Of a DNA stretch of 64,000 nt, positions 43,628-53,440 are shown in pieces. The stretch is from an uncultured Paracoccaceae bacterium (GTDB taxonomy: Bacteria; Pseudomonadota; Alphaproteobacteria; Rhodobacterales; Rhodobacteraceae), in contig CANLPZ010000002.1 of NCBI GenBank assembly GCA_947493145.1, positions 705,364-769,363 on the forward strand. The letters are read 5' to 3'. The position numbers were made by a program, and so were the translations under genes. Positions within the stretch are counted from its first letter, which is position 1. Each line of letters opens with the position of its first letter. Below the pieces are notes generated by a model that saw nothing but the letters and a program-made list of their open reading frames with translations, did no database searches and had not been told where the DNA came from.

Positions 43628-44308
43628 ATGTCGATTTGGTCCCGCATAGCAGATGCCATCGCGGCTTTGTCTTCGGGGCAAAGCCTTGCGGATGTTTTTG
43701 ATCAACTGCGAAGCCCGCCAGAACACACAATTGCCTTTACCATTGCGGTCATCGGACTCGGTGCAAAAATGGCCAAAGCGGATGGTTTGGTGACACGGGA
43801 CGAAGTGACGGCCTTTCGCGAAGTGTTCCATATCAATGAAGACGATGAAAAGGGCGCAGCGCGGCTGTTTAATCTCGCGCGGACCGATGTGGCGGGGTTC
43901 GAAGAATACGCCAAACGGATCAAGGTTATGTATCGCGATCGCGAAGGGCCTTTGATCGAATTGATCGAAGGATTATTTCATATTGCTGTCGCAGATGGAG
44001 AATACCATCCAAATGAGGATAAGTTTCTGGTCCGCGTCGCCCAAATTTTTGAAATCAACAAACAAGATTTTTCAAAGCTTCGCGCACGGTTTGTGCCGGA
44101 CGCGGAACGCGATCCTTACGAAGTATTGGGTCTGTCAGCAGACGCAACCTTGCAAGAGGCGAAATCGGCGTGGCGGGCCATGGTGCGCGCGTCACACCCT
44201 GATCAAATGATTGCGCGTGGTGTCCCACAAGAGGCGATCAAGCTTGCGGAAAAACGGTTGATCGCGATCAATAAAGCGTGGGAACAAATTTCTGGTGATG
44301 CGGTCTAA
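43628..44308 (+). CDS. TerB/DnaJ (DjlA-like) co-chaperone
   Basis: The 226-residue protein joins an N-terminal TerB-like domain (residues about 30-150, AVIGLGAKMAKADGLVTRDE; FHIAVADGEYHPNEDKFLVR) to a C-terminal J domain (about 160-226) with DPYEVLGLSADATLQE and the HPD tripeptide in RASHPDQMIARG. DjlA-type proteins stimulate DnaK. There is no obvious transmembrane segment as in DjlA of E. coli, so it is probably soluble. Its stop overlaps the next gene by one base (TAATG). Confidence 0.9.
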   Translation: MSIWSRIADAIAALSSGQSLADVFDQLRSPPEHTIAFTIAVIGLGAKMAKADGLVTRDEVTAFREVFHINEDDEKGAARLFNLARTDVAGFEEYAKRIKVMYRDREGPLIELIEGLFHIAVADGEYHPNEDKFLVRVAQIFEINKQDFSKLRARFVPDAERDPYEVLGLSADATLQEAKSAWRAMVRASHPDQMIARGVPQEAIKLAEKRLIAINKAWEQISGDAV

Positions 44309-45333
44309 TGCGGATTACGACCTATAATGTGGAATGGTTTTCGAACCTGTTTGATGACACTGGAAACCTGTTGCACACCGATGATTGGTCTGGACGTTAC
44401 AACATTAAAAAATCGGACCAATTAGATGCGATAGGGCATGTTTTCAATGGTTTAGATGCGGATGCTGTCATGGTTGTCGAAGCCCCAGACAGCCACGCAG
44501 AACGCGATGGCAAAAAGGCGTTGGAAAATTTTGCCGCACATTACGGTTTGCGAACAACAAAAGCGGTTGATGGTTTCTTTAACACCACACAACAAGAAAT
44601 CACCTTGTTGTTTGATCCCAATAAATTTAGCGCCACACATGACCCGATTGGGCAGATCGCCGGCGAAAACGGCAGCCGTGACGCCCCACGGTTTGATACG
44701 GCTTTCCGATTGGATTTGGATATCGATGCCAAACCGGATGTTGTGCGGTTTTCCAAGCCGCCGCTTGAGGTTGCCTTGAAAACGAACAGCGGTTTTGCAT
44801 TACGGATGATCGGCGTACACGCCAAATCCAAAGCACCACATGGGGCCAAAAACAAAGCCGAAGCCATCCGGATATCGATCCAAAACCGCCGCAAACAATT
44901 GGCGCAATGCATCTGGTTGCGCCAGCGGGTCGATCATCATCTGAAAAACGGTGACCCGTTGATCGTGTTGGGCGATTTCAACGACGGTCCAGGTTTGGAC
45001 GAATACGAAAAATTATTCGGGAAATCGGGCATTGAAATCGTGTTGGGCGAGGGGGATCAAACCCCATTGTTTGATCCGCACGCGAAAATGGCATTGGAAC
45101 GTCGCATCGGGGCCATCCCAACAACTGCGCGGTTTTTTCTGCGTCATGAAAAACGGTATTTGCAGGCGCTTTTAGATTATATCATGGTGTCGCCGGATCT
45201 GATGGTTCTAAACCCCGATTGGCACATCTGGCACCCGTTTGATGATCCTGTGTGTTACGACGTCACCGATATGCGTGATGCGTTGCTGATTGCGTCTGAT
45301 CATTTCCCTGTCACGGTGGATTTGGACATCTGA
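44308..45333 (+). CDS. Endonuclease/exonuclease/phosphatase (EEP) superfamily protein
   Basis: The 341-residue protein begins MRITTYNVEWFSNLF, which supplies the Asn and Glu of the EEP metal site. It has a VLGDFNDGPG loop and a C-terminal SDHFPVTVDLDI with the catalytic Asp-His pair. The fold is that of DNase I, AP endonucleases and inositol-5-phosphatases; which activity applies cannot be told. The length suggests a nuclease-like member. It is translated in coupling with the DjlA-like gene. Confidence 0.85.
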   Translation: MRITTYNVEWFSNLFDDTGNLLHTDDWSGRYNIKKSDQLDAIGHVFNGLDADAVMVVEAPDSHAERDGKKALENFAAHYGLRTTKAVDGFFNTTQQEITLLFDPNKFSATHDPIGQIAGENGSRDAPRFDTAFRLDLDIDAKPDVVRFSKPPLEVALKTNSGFALRMIGVHAKSKAPHGAKNKAEAIRISIQNRRKQLAQCIWLRQRVDHHLKNGDPLIVLGDFNDGPGLDEYEKLFGKSGIEIVLGEGDQTPLFDPHAKMALERRIGAIPTTARFFLRHEKRYLQALLDYIMVSPDLMVLNPDWHIWHPFDDPVCYDVTDMRDALLIASDHFPVTVDLDI

Positions 45334-45337
45334 CAGC

Positions 45338-45358
45338 TTGGGAACTTATATTTCCCAA
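45338..45358. other. Perfect 7-7-7 inverted repeat
   Basis: TTGGGAA (45338-45344), a seven-base loop and TTCCCAA (45352-45358), five bases after the EEP gene's stop. No T-tract follows. It may be an operator of the next gene. Confidence 0.35.
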
Positions 45359-45380
45359 TCAGAACCCTTATATTGTGCGT

Positions 45381-45752
45381 ATGAAACATCTTGTACTGAT
45401 GACCGCTGTCGCTTTGTCCGTTGCAACACCAAGTTTGGCCGATGGCGCCGAAACGCCCCCCGTTGACGACGGGTTTTCGTTGATGGAACGGGGCGCGCAG
45501 CTTTTGTTTGAGGGGCTGCTAAAAGAGATGGAACCGGCCATGGAAGACTTGAAGTCGTTTGCCGATGAGATCGAACCAGGGTTGCGCCAATTCGTTCAGG
45601 AAATGGGGCCTGCCATGGCAGAACTGATTGATAAAATTGATGATTTTTCCAACTATGAGCAGCCGGAGTTTTTACCAAACGGTGACATCATTATCCGCCG
45701 CAAACCCGAAGCAGAGCCGTTTGATCCAAACAAAGACGAAATCGAAATCTAA
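45381..45752 (+). CDS. Small exported acidic protein of unknown function
   Basis: The 123-residue product has a Sec signal (MTAVALSVATPSLA|DGA) and a mature part rich in acidic and hydrophobic helices: FSLMERGAQLLFEGLLKEME, FADEIEPGLRQFVQEMGPAM. It ends in FLPNGDIIIRRKPEAEPFDP. I recall close relatives in Rhodobacterales labelled as AAA+ ATPase, but no Walker motif is present here, so that label would be wrong. It is probably periplasmic. The gene converges on ppx with a four-base overlap of stop codons. Upstream GTG 45375 is an alternative start. Confidence 0.7.
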   Translation: MKHLVLMTAVALSVATPSLADGAETPPVDDGFSLMERGAQLLFEGLLKEMEPAMEDLKSFADEIEPGLRQFVQEMGPAMAELIDKIDDFSNYEQPEFLPNGDIIIRRKPEAEPFDPNKDEIEI

Positions 45753-47281
45753 CGTTTTTTGGTGATTTTCACATCCGCGTTTAGCGTTTTCGCTAGTGCG
45801 TTTAGCCGCGCTTGTGCAACTTCGCCAAACAGCGGCTTTGCTTCTTTTGTCAGCTTTAATTCCAAAACTTGATTTTTACGGTGCCACTTTAAACTGGCCA
45901 TTTTGGTGTCTTTCGTGGGCAACAACATTGCGCCAAACCGCATAGCTTGACCCAAGACCAATGCCTCCGTCTGCGCATTTTCGCCGATCATATCGAACAG
46001 TTCGGTAAAGGGCGTACCATCGCGTTTGTTTGAATACCTGTGCAACAGCGCCAACCCCAAAAACACACGTTCTGAATGTTTCAAGCCCCCCAAATTGGCG
46101 CGGGTCGCATTGTCGAAACAGACTTCGGCACGGTAATCGGGATGCGCACGCCAACTGACGTCGTGCAATAAACATGCCGCGCGGATCAGTCGTTTTGTCC
46201 GATCGCCCTTTTTCGCAAACAAGGGCAACACAAAGTGATAAAGCGTGCGCCCAAAACCGGGGATACGAGCGTCCTTTGCTTCGGCAAAACGGCAGGCTTC
46301 GATCAATGGATCGCGCAACCGCATTGGGTCGGGCATTTGTTCATACAACAACCCTTCGCGTATCCCATAGGACGAAATCGTTATGTCCTTTGGCTTAAAG
46401 GTTTTTACCAGTTCTTTCAGCACCAGAGAGGCCAGCGGAACCAACGACATACGCGCCGATGAAATGCCACATGCGTAGCGTAGTTCGTCAATGTCCGATG
46501 CAGCGATGAATTTAACTGTGTCGCGCACCGCTTTGGAATCCATGCGATATTCGTGCAAAACAGTTAAGGGATACCCACGGCGATGCATGTCGATCCGTGC
46601 GATTGCGCGCCACGACCCACCGACAAGAAACAGACGTTTCTTTTGCGCATCCATTTGGTCGGCTAAATCGGCCATGATCGTTTTGATGTAGGTTGTGACG
46701 CCTTTTTTGCCGCCCTTAACATCCCGCAATTTCAGCGGTCCAAGTGGCGACGTCACGCGTCGTCCAACTTCGCCATGATCTAAGGCGGCCAATTCCATCG
46801 ATGATCCGCCGATGTCACAGACCAAACCATACGATCCAGGCCAGCCAAGCAAAACACCTTGTGCCGACAGGCGTGCTTCCTCGTCCCCGTCTATAACATG
46901 GATTTTCAGGCCCGTTTCGTCCTCAACTTGTGCGCAAAAGTCGGGCCCATCCGTGGCTTCGCGGACCGCGGCGGTTGCCACGGCAGTCAAATCGCCAAGG
47001 TTCATGGATTTTGCAAGCGCTTGGAAACGTCGTATGGCGCTTAGGGCGCGCACGCGTCCTTCTGGGTTTAAGACGCCGCTATCTGACAGCCCTGCGCCCA
47101 ACGCACACATAATTTTTTCGTTGTAAAAATAGGCGGGCGAACGTGCGGCGCCATCAAAGACCACCAACCGCACCGAATTTGATCCCACATCCACAACGCC
47201 CACACGTTTCAAACTGGACGAGGAGGGATCGTTAAACAGGGGTTTTCCAAATGGGCCCCAATCGGTGACGGTTTCGTTCAT
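45749..47281 (-). CDS. ppx: Exopolyphosphatase (Ppx/GppA family)
   Basis: The 510-residue protein degrades polyphosphate from its ends, releasing phosphate. The ASKHA ATPase-like motifs are clear: GVVDVGSNSVRLVVFDGAAR (phosphate-1) and YGLVCDIGGSSMELAALDHG (phosphate-2). A C-terminal HD-like extension (ACLLHDVSWRAHPDYRAEV) is seen in some Ppx. It begins one base after the ppk stop, so it is the downstream gene of the ppk-ppx operon. Confidence 0.95.
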   Translation of the reverse strand: MNETVTDWGPFGKPLFNDPSSSSLKRVGVVDVGSNSVRLVVFDGAARSPAYFYNEKIMCALGAGLSDSGVLNPEGRVRALSAIRRFQALAKSMNLGDLTAVATAAVREATDGPDFCAQVEDETGLKIHVIDGDEEARLSAQGVLLGWPGSYGLVCDIGGSSMELAALDHGEVGRRVTSPLGPLKLRDVKGGKKGVTTYIKTIMADLADQMDAQKKRLFLVGGSWRAIARIDMHRRGYPLTVLHEYRMDSKAVRDTVKFIAASDIDELRYACGISSARMSLVPLASLVLKELVKTFKPKDITISSYGIREGLLYEQMPDPMRLRDPLIEACRFAEAKDARIPGFGRTLYHFVLPLFAKKGDRTKRLIRAACLLHDVSWRAHPDYRAEVCFDNATRANLGGLKHSERVFLGLALLHRYSNKRDGTPFTELFDMIGENAQTEALVLGQAMRFGAMLLPTKDTKMASLKWHRKNQVLELKLTKEAKPLFGEVAQARLNALAKTLNADVKITKKR

Positions 47282-47282
47282 A

Positions 47283-49457
47283 TTAATCTTCTGTATGCGT
47301 CAATTTCGGTACGTCGCTGGCGCCGGCGGAGCCGCGCCCAGACAATGACGGGTTTTCCATGAAAAAGCGATGGCAGTTAAACGCAAATTCACCTTTTGGA
47401 ATATCGGCGCGGCTAAATGTGCCGTCGGGGGCCATGACCCACGATTGCGCCGTGTCGGCCAAATTTGCTGCCATGATCTGGCTAACGATTTGCGCTTTGA
47501 CGGTGTTGTTCTTGATCTCGACTAATGTTTCAACGCGCCGGTTCAGGTTGCGACCCATCCAATCAGCAGAAGAAATATAGACCCGTGATTTTTTATGCGG
47601 CAGCCCATGGCCATTGCCAAAACACACAATTCGGCTGTGTTCCAGAAACCGCCCAACGACCGATTTTACCCGAATGTTTTCGGACAGCCCCGCGATTCCG
47701 GGGCGAAGCCCGCAAATACCACGAATAACAAGACTGATTTTCACACCGGCTTGGGACGCGGCATAAAGCGCGTCAATCACGTCAGCCTCGATGAGGGAAT
47801 TCATTTTCGCCCAAATCTCTGCCGGTCGTCCGGCGCGCGCGTAATCGGCTTCGGCGGCAATTTGATCCAGCAAAGATTGTTTTAACGAAAGCGGTGAAAT
47901 CGCAAGGTTTTCAAGCGCTTCGGGTTCGGCGTATCCTGATAGGTAGTTGAACACTTTGGTCGCATCACGGCCCAATTTATCATCGCAGGTGAACAGGCTG
48001 ACATCGGTGTAAACCCGCGCCGTAATTGGGTGATAATTTCCGGTCCCATAATGGGTGTAAGTAACCAATTTGTCGCCTTCGCGCCGAACGACGGTGCTGA
48101 TTTTTGCATGGGTTTTATAGTTGATAAACCCATACACCACATGTGCGCCCGCGCGTTCCAAGCGGCGGGATTGTCGGATGTTCGCCGCCTCGTCAAAACG
48201 CGCTTTGAGTTCGACCAAAGCGGTGACAGATTTCCCGTCTTCGGCGGCTTCGCATAAGGCCTCGACAATTGGGGATCTTTTGGATGTCCGATAAAGGGTC
48301 TGTTTGATCGCAACCACGTTTGGATCACGTGCCGCTTGTTGCAAAAACCGAACCACGGTGTCGAAGGTTTCATAAGGGTGGTGCAGCAACATGTCCTTTT
48401 GCCGGATGGCTGCGAACATGTCGCCCTCATGGTCTGTCACACGTTCCGGTACCCGCGGTGTAAACACGGGCCACAACAGGTTCGGACGGTCATCCGAGAT
48501 CAAATCGGACAAGCTTGTCATTCCGATGAAACCTTCGATTTCAAGGATTTCATCACCTCTGACGTCCAACGCATCGGTAATCACGGTTTTCAATGCGGAT
48601 GGCGCGCCCGTGGACAATTCCATGCGAACGACTTCGCCACGGCGGCGGCGTTTTAGGGCCACCTCAAATTCGCGAACCAAATCTTCGGCTTCGTCTTCGA
48701 CCTCTAAATCGCTGTCGCGCAACACACGGAAAGAACAGCTGCCCTTTAATTTATATCCTGGGAAAAGGCTGGACAGATTGCGCAGCAACACATGTTCCAA
48801 GGCCATATACCGACATTCGTCGTCGTCGCTGGGCAAGCGAATGAAACGCGGAATTTGCTGTGGGATCGGTAACAATGCCAATAGTGGTTTTTTGCTTTTG
48901 CTACGTTCCAATTGCAACGCGAGTGTGAAGCTTTCGTTTGGCAAAAACGGAAAGGGGTGCGCTGGGTCAATCGCCAGCGGCGATAAGACAGGGAAAATAT
49001 TTTGAAGAAAGGTGTCTTGCAAAAAACGTTCTTCGTCGTCTGATAGCGCCGCATCCGCATCGATGATGAAAATGCGTTCCCCTGCCAGTTCATCGCGAAG
49101 ATTGGTGAACACAGACTGTTGACGCAAAATCAAGGCGCGCGCGTCTGTGTTGATAAGCGTCAGCTGATCCGCAGGCGACAACCCATCCGCAGCGGGCGTC
49201 GTATTGCCCGCTTGGGCCAGTTCGCGCAAACCCGCAACACGGACGGTGTAAAATTCGTCCAAATTGGTGGCTGAAATGGATAGAAACCGCAGTCGTTCCA
49301 TCAATGGCACGCGTGTGTTTTCGGCCTCTTCCAAAACCCGCCAGTTAAAGGCAAGCCAACTTAGTTCACGGTTCACAAAACGGTTGGGGCCTGACAGGTC
49401 GGCCTCGATCGAAATGGGCGCGGGAAAGGGCGCTTTTAGAAAATCTGCATCTGACAT
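47283..49457 (-). CDS. ppk: Polyphosphate kinase 1
   Basis: The 724-residue enzyme makes polyphosphate from ATP. N-domain RFVNRELSWLAFNWRVLEEA and the catalytic phospho-acceptor His in INYKTHAKISTVVRREG are visible, with later THYGTGNYHPITARVYTD as in PPK1 enzymes. Length is typical. It is translated from the same message as ppx (one base apart) and lies 40 bases downstream of hda, so polyphosphate turnover is co-located with control of replication initiation. Confidence 0.97.
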   Translation of the reverse strand: MSDADFLKAPFPAPISIEADLSGPNRFVNRELSWLAFNWRVLEEAENTRVPLMERLRFLSISATNLDEFYTVRVAGLRELAQAGNTTPAADGLSPADQLTLINTDARALILRQQSVFTNLRDELAGERIFIIDADAALSDDEERFLQDTFLQNIFPVLSPLAIDPAHPFPFLPNESFTLALQLERSKSKKPLLALLPIPQQIPRFIRLPSDDDECRYMALEHVLLRNLSSLFPGYKLKGSCSFRVLRDSDLEVEDEAEDLVREFEVALKRRRRGEVVRMELSTGAPSALKTVITDALDVRGDEILEIEGFIGMTSLSDLISDDRPNLLWPVFTPRVPERVTDHEGDMFAAIRQKDMLLHHPYETFDTVVRFLQQAARDPNVVAIKQTLYRTSKRSPIVEALCEAAEDGKSVTALVELKARFDEAANIRQSRRLERAGAHVVYGFINYKTHAKISTVVRREGDKLVTYTHYGTGNYHPITARVYTDVSLFTCDDKLGRDATKVFNYLSGYAEPEALENLAISPLSLKQSLLDQIAAEADYARAGRPAEIWAKMNSLIEADVIDALYAASQAGVKISLVIRGICGLRPGIAGLSENIRVKSVVGRFLEHSRIVCFGNGHGLPHKKSRVYISSADWMGRNLNRRVETLVEIKNNTVKAQIVSQIMAANLADTAQSWVMAPDGTFSRADIPKGEFAFNCHRFFMENPSLSGRGSAGASDVPKLTHTED

Positions 49458-49497
49458 GGATGTCTTATGTTTCCAAGATGTGACGTTATGATGTCAT

Positions 49498-50181
49498 TTA
49501 TGACGATAGATTGCGGAAATTGTCCAGCACATCACGGGCCAAACCACGGTTCAATGCGCGACCTGAGGCCAACGCCTCTTTATCCATGAGTTCAACCACT
49601 TGCGCGGCGGCGTCAAAGCTGCGTTCCATATTCGCAGCGAGATACTGTGTCACCGTCGGTGCGGGCATCAATTGACGGTCGGCAAAAAGCTTTAACAACA
49701 CCGCAGACAGCAACGCGTCATCGGGTTCGTCCAAGGCGACGGTTGACGTGCCCTGAAGCCGGCTCAGCAAATCTGGCAGGATCAACCCAACCGATCTGAT
49801 TGTTGTGTCGGCGGTAAACAGAATTGAATGTCCCGCCGCTTGGCAAAGGTTGTGAATGTGAAATAACGCGGTTTCCGCATCTGGGCTGCCTGCGATGTCT
49901 TGGATATCTTCGATCACCAATGGCGCGGAACTGATGGTGTCTGGCGTGATCGTTGAAAGCGATTTTGCCGAATGAATGGTTGCACCGCTGAGCGATGCCC
50001 AAACATGTGCCAAATGGGTTTTGCCCGCACTTTTGGGACCTGTCAGTACAAGTTTCCTATTGGGCCAGTTTTGCCAATCTTCAATGACAGACATCGCCAA
50101 GGTGTTGGCACTGGACAGAAAAAAATCCTCTCGTCCAAGTGCGGGAACACTTGGCAGGTCAAAGGCAAGTTGTTTAGCCAT
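49498..50181 (-). CDS. hdaA: DnaA regulatory inactivator Hda (HdaA)
   Basis: The 227-residue AAA+ protein begins MAKQLAFDLPSV, a sliding-clamp-binding motif, followed by Walker A GPKSAGKTHLAHVW and a DnaA-like ATPase core (PLVIEDIQDIAG as the Walker B region). With the clamp it stimulates DnaA-ATP hydrolysis after initiation, limiting replication. The C-terminus lacks a DnaA DNA-binding domain. The start at 50181 overlaps the AI-2E gene stop (TAATG). Confidence 0.9.
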   Translation of the reverse strand: MAKQLAFDLPSVPALGREDFFLSSANTLAMSVIEDWQNWPNRKLVLTGPKSAGKTHLAHVWASLSGATIHSAKSLSTITPDTISSAPLVIEDIQDIAGSPDAETALFHIHNLCQAAGHSILFTADTTIRSVGLILPDLLSRLQGTSTVALDEPDDALLSAVLLKLFADRQLMPAPTVTQYLAANMERSFDAAAQVVELMDKEALASGRALNRGLARDVLDNFRNLSS

Positions 50182-51254
50182 TAGCTGTCGTCCGATTGGT
50201 GACCTGTTATGCCTTGGTACAACCGACCGGTTTTGTATTGCGTCAATGCAAATCGGATCAACACACCGATCATGGCGGCCAACGGTACGGCGACCAGCAT
50301 GCCGACAAAGCCAAAGAGTGACCCAAAAACGGACAACGCAAAAATCAACCAAACAGGATGAAGCCCAACGGAGGATCCAACAAGATTTGGTGTCAAAATA
50401 TTGCCTTCGACCATTTGACCAATGGCGAAAATAACGGCAACGGCACCGAGGCTCCACCATTCGCCCCAAAACTGGAAAATTCCAAGCCCAAGCGCCAAAG
50501 CCCCACCAACGATGGCGCCGACGTAGGGAATAAAGGAAATCAGACCGGCAACGAAGCCAACAACCAACCCAAAGTTAAGACCAACCAGCATCAGCGCGAT
50601 GCCGTAATAGGCCCCAAGGATCAGACAAACTGTGCCTTGACCACGGATGAACGATGCCAGTGTTTTATCGATTTCGCGCCCGATTTCGCGAACCTTTCCA
50701 ACATGGTCGCGGGGCAGCATGTCGTCAATTCGTGCAACCATATTGTCCCAATCAAGCAAGAGATAAAAGGTGACAACAGGCACCAAAATGACCAGAACAA
50801 GGATGTTCACAAGCCCAGAGATTGATCCAACGACGGAGTTTAATAGCTCGCCACCACGCGACTGGATCGCCTCGCCAACCTTTAGCAATTGTTGGCGAAC
50901 GGTTGAATTTTCGTCCATCAAACTTGGGAAACGGTCGGTTAGATACTGTTGCAGGTTGCTGAACAGTTCAGGTGCCACATTGACCAAGGCGACCGCCTGT
51001 TCGATCAAGGTTGGAATAACCAGCAAGAACATGATCACAAACACAAAGACCGCGATCAATGTAATCACCACCGTGGATAGGATACGGCTAAGGCCCAAGT
51101 CTTCGAGCCAATCGGCAATTGGGTCCAAACAATAGGCAATTGCACCGCCGATCACAAACGGCAAAAGAACATCGCCCAAGGCCCACAAAAGCGCAAATAA
51201 AACCGCGCCCGCGATGCCCCAGTATTTGAGCTGGGTTTCAACTGGTAATGCCAT
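50181..51254 (-). CDS. AI-2E (PerM)-family transporter
   Basis: The 357-residue membrane protein has about eight hydrophobic segments and the family motifs in the C-terminal half: GLVVGFVAGLISFIPYVGAI and FIRGQGTVCLILGAYYGIAL, followed by the region IPLAAMIGVLIRF-like end. Members have been linked to AI-2 export, but many are of unknown substrate. It precedes hda, ppk and ppx on the same strand with overlaps or short gaps, so it likely heads the transcript. No terminator lies between these genes. Confidence 0.9.
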   Translation of the reverse strand: MALPVETQLKYWGIAGAVLFALLWALGDVLLPFVIGGAIAYCLDPIADWLEDLGLSRILSTVVITLIAVFVFVIMFLLVIPTLIEQAVALVNVAPELFSNLQQYLTDRFPSLMDENSTVRQQLLKVGEAIQSRGGELLNSVVGSISGLVNILVLVILVPVVTFYLLLDWDNMVARIDDMLPRDHVGKVREIGREIDKTLASFIRGQGTVCLILGAYYGIALMLVGLNFGLVVGFVAGLISFIPYVGAIVGGALALGLGIFQFWGEWWSLGAVAVIFAIGQMVEGNILTPNLVGSSVGLHPVWLIFALSVFGSLFGFVGMLVAVPLAAMIGVLIRFALTQYKTGRLYQGITGHQSDDS

Positions 51255-51316
51255 GCCGCCCCTCCGGTCTGTTTCTAACTACATCGCCGATGCGTGGGGC
51301 GGTTTCAAGGGTTTGA

Positions 51317-51351
51317 ACAAAAAACCCCTGTCAGCCAGTGCCGACAGGGGT
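51317..51351 (-). terminator. Intrinsic terminator of the fasciclin gene
   Basis: The perfect stem GACAGGGGT / ACCCCTGTC (ten-base loop) is followed on the minus strand by TTTTTTGTTC, downstream of the fasciclin gene. Confidence 0.85.
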
Positions 51352-51393
51352 CTGCCTTTCGCCCGATCGCGCAGTGGGACGCGCGCGGTGGGG

Positions 51394-51909
51394 TTAGTGG
51401 CAGGCCGGACGTGTTCCCGGTAGCAAAACTTTGTCGATCACGTGGATGACGCCGTTGTCTGCTTGGATGTCGGCAATCACAACATTGGCCATATCACCTG
51501 TGCCATCGGCAATCATTACGCCCTCAGCACCGGCCGTGATGCAAAGACGCTCAGACGCCAAGATGGGTTTGAAATAGTTTGAACCCGCTGGGAACATGGA
51601 TGCCGTTAATTCGCGGTCATCAACGTGGTACAGCAAAACATTTGTTAGCTGGTCTTTGTTTTCGGGCTGAAGAAGCGTTTCAACGGTGCCTTCTGGCAGG
51701 GCCGCAAACGCATCGTTAACAGGCGCATAAACGGTAAAGTTGCCAGGTCCGGCCAATGTATCAACAAGTCCAGCCGCTTGGACAGCCGCGACAAGTGTTG
51801 AAAACCGTTCGTCGCCCACAGCGATATCGACGATTGATTGTGCTTTGGCGGTGGTTGCTGCGCCTGCTAGCGTTGCGGCGACAGCTGCGATTTTAATGAA
51901 GTTTTTCAT
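51394..51909 (-). CDS. Fasciclin (FAS1)-domain exported protein
   Basis: The 171-residue protein has a Sec signal (AGAATTAKA|QSI) and one FAS1 domain: FSTLVAAVQAAGLVDTLAGP, then FTVYAPVNDAFAALP and the H-box-like region LLYHVDDREL, with VIADIQADNGVIHVIDKVLL at the end. FAS1 domains mediate adhesion or matrix contacts; in Roseobacters such genes often respond to oxidative or singlet-oxygen stress. Two Cys (ERLCIT and TRPACH) could form a disulfide. Transcribed alone with a terminator at 51317-51351. Confidence 0.93.
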   Translation of the reverse strand: MKNFIKIAAVAATLAGAATTAKAQSIVDIAVGDERFSTLVAAVQAAGLVDTLAGPGNFTVYAPVNDAFAALPEGTVETLLQPENKDQLTNVLLYHVDDRELTASMFPAGSNYFKPILASERLCITAGAEGVMIADGTGDMANVVIADIQADNGVIHVIDKVLLPGTRPACH

Positions 51910-52092
51910 GTGACTTCCCTTTGTTGTTGTTGGTCAAGCGACGTGCTTGTACAAAGAGATACGAGGTCATTTTGCAGGTGGTTCACAAAGTTCACCAATA
52001 CGTGAGCCAAGTTACATTTTGATCTGATCTTGTAGGTTTTGCGTAGCGCGGCTAAACCCTTTGCAAACAACTTTTCTATGGGGAACGCTGCA

Positions 52093-53433
52093 ATGCGCCT
52101 AAGTCGCTACTTTTTGCCTACATTGAAAGAAAACCCCGCTGACGCGCAAATCGTCAGTCACCGTTACATGTTGCGGGCGGGGATGATTAAACAGCAATCG
52201 GCTGGAATTTATTCATGGTTGCCGCTTGGATTTAAGGTCCTGCGGAAAATCGAAAACATCGTGCACGAAGAACAGGCAAAGGCGGGACATATCGCCATGC
52301 AAATGCCGACGTTGCAATCGGCGGATCTGTGGCGTGAAAGCGGGCGCTACGATGGGTACGGCGAAGAAATGCTTCGGATGCAGGACCGTCATGGTCGTGA
52401 TATGTTGTTTTCGCCAACAGCCGAAGAACTGTTTACCGATGTGTTTCGCAGCCATGTGACGTCTTACAAAGATTTGCCACTGACGCTGTACCAAATTCAA
52501 TGGAAGTTCCGCGATGAAATCCGTCCGCGTTTCGGCGTGATGCGCGGGCGTGAATTTTATATGAAGGATGGGTACAATTTTGACCTGACCAAAGAGGATG
52601 CGTTGCACGCCTATAACCGTCATTTGGTCAGTTACCTGCGCACCTATGAACGTATGGGTCTGCAAGCCATTCCAATGCGCGCCGATAGCGGCCCCATTGG
52701 TGGCGATGACACCCATGAATTTTTGGTTCTTGCGGACACGGGTGAGTCCGAAGTGTTTTACGACAGCGAAATCACGGATTTGAAATTCGGCGATCGCGAG
52801 ATCGATTTTGACAATGTTGATCAATGTCAGGCCGTGTTGGAAGAATTCACATCGCGTTACGCGCGCACAGATGAAACCCATGATGAGGCCGTGTTCAATG
52901 AGGTGCCAGAGGAGCGCCGTCGCGTTGCACGTGGGATCGAGGTTGGACAAATCTTTTACTTTGGCACCAAATATTCGGATGCGATGGGCGCGAAAGTACA
53001 AGGACCAGATGGGAAACCCGTAGCGGTTCATATGGGATCACACGGAATTGGTGTGTCACGATTGCTTGGTGCGATTATCGAGGCCAGCCACGACGATAAA
53101 GGCATCATTTGGCCCGAAGGCGTGACGCCATTCCACGTTGGCATTTTGAATATGAAGCAAGGCGATGACGAAGCAGACGCGGCGTGTGACGCGCTTTATA
53201 ACAGCTTTACGGCGCTGGGGCTTGAACCTTTGTACGATGATCGCAACGAACGCGCGGGGGGTAAATTTGCCAATATGGACCTGATTGGTCTGCCGTGGCG
53301 GATAACGGTTGGTCCACGTGGGTTGAAAAACGGTGTCGTTGAATTGACGTCGCGCAGAACTGGCGAAAGCGAGGAATTGCCACCAGAACAGGCCGTGGCC
53401 CGCGTCGCTGAAATTTACAAAGGTATCGCATGA
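52093..53433 (+). CDS. proS: Prolyl-tRNA synthetase (short alphaproteobacterial type)
   Basis: The 446-residue class II synthetase charges tRNA(Pro). Motif 2 ([20 protein letters not shown]) and motif 3 ([20 protein letters not shown]) are visible, and the C-terminal anticodon-binding domain contains [20 protein letters not shown]. The inserted editing domain of the long bacterial form is absent, as is usual in Alphaproteobacteria, which use a separate ProXp/YbaK deacylase (not in this window). The start [15 protein letters not shown] at 52093 is the family start; a longer frame exists from 52039. A terminator follows. Confidence 0.96.
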   Translation: MRLSRYFLPTLKENPADAQIVSHRYMLRAGMIKQQSAGIYSWLPLGFKVLRKIENIVHEEQAKAGHIAMQMPTLQSADLWRESGRYDGYGEEMLRMQDRHGRDMLFSPTAEELFTDVFRSHVTSYKDLPLTLYQIQWKFRDEIRPRFGVMRGREFYMKDGYNFDLTKEDALHAYNRHLVSYLRTYERMGLQAIPMRADSGPIGGDDTHEFLVLADTGESEVFYDSEITDLKFGDREIDFDNVDQCQAVLEEFTSRYARTDETHDEAVFNEVPEERRRVARGIEVGQIFYFGTKYSDAMGAKVQGPDGKPVAVHMGSHGIGVSRLLGAIIEASHDDKGIIWPEGVTPFHVGILNMKQGDDEADAACDALYNSFTALGLEPLYDDRNERAGGKFANMDLIGLPWRITVGPRGLKNGVVELTSRRTGESEELPPEQAVARVAEIYKGIA

Positions 53434-53440
53434 TCCAATC

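Noticed and set aside
52213..53031. 272-codon frame antisense to proS
   Set aside because: It lies inside the conserved class II synthetase core on the other strand; no protein family is recognisable.
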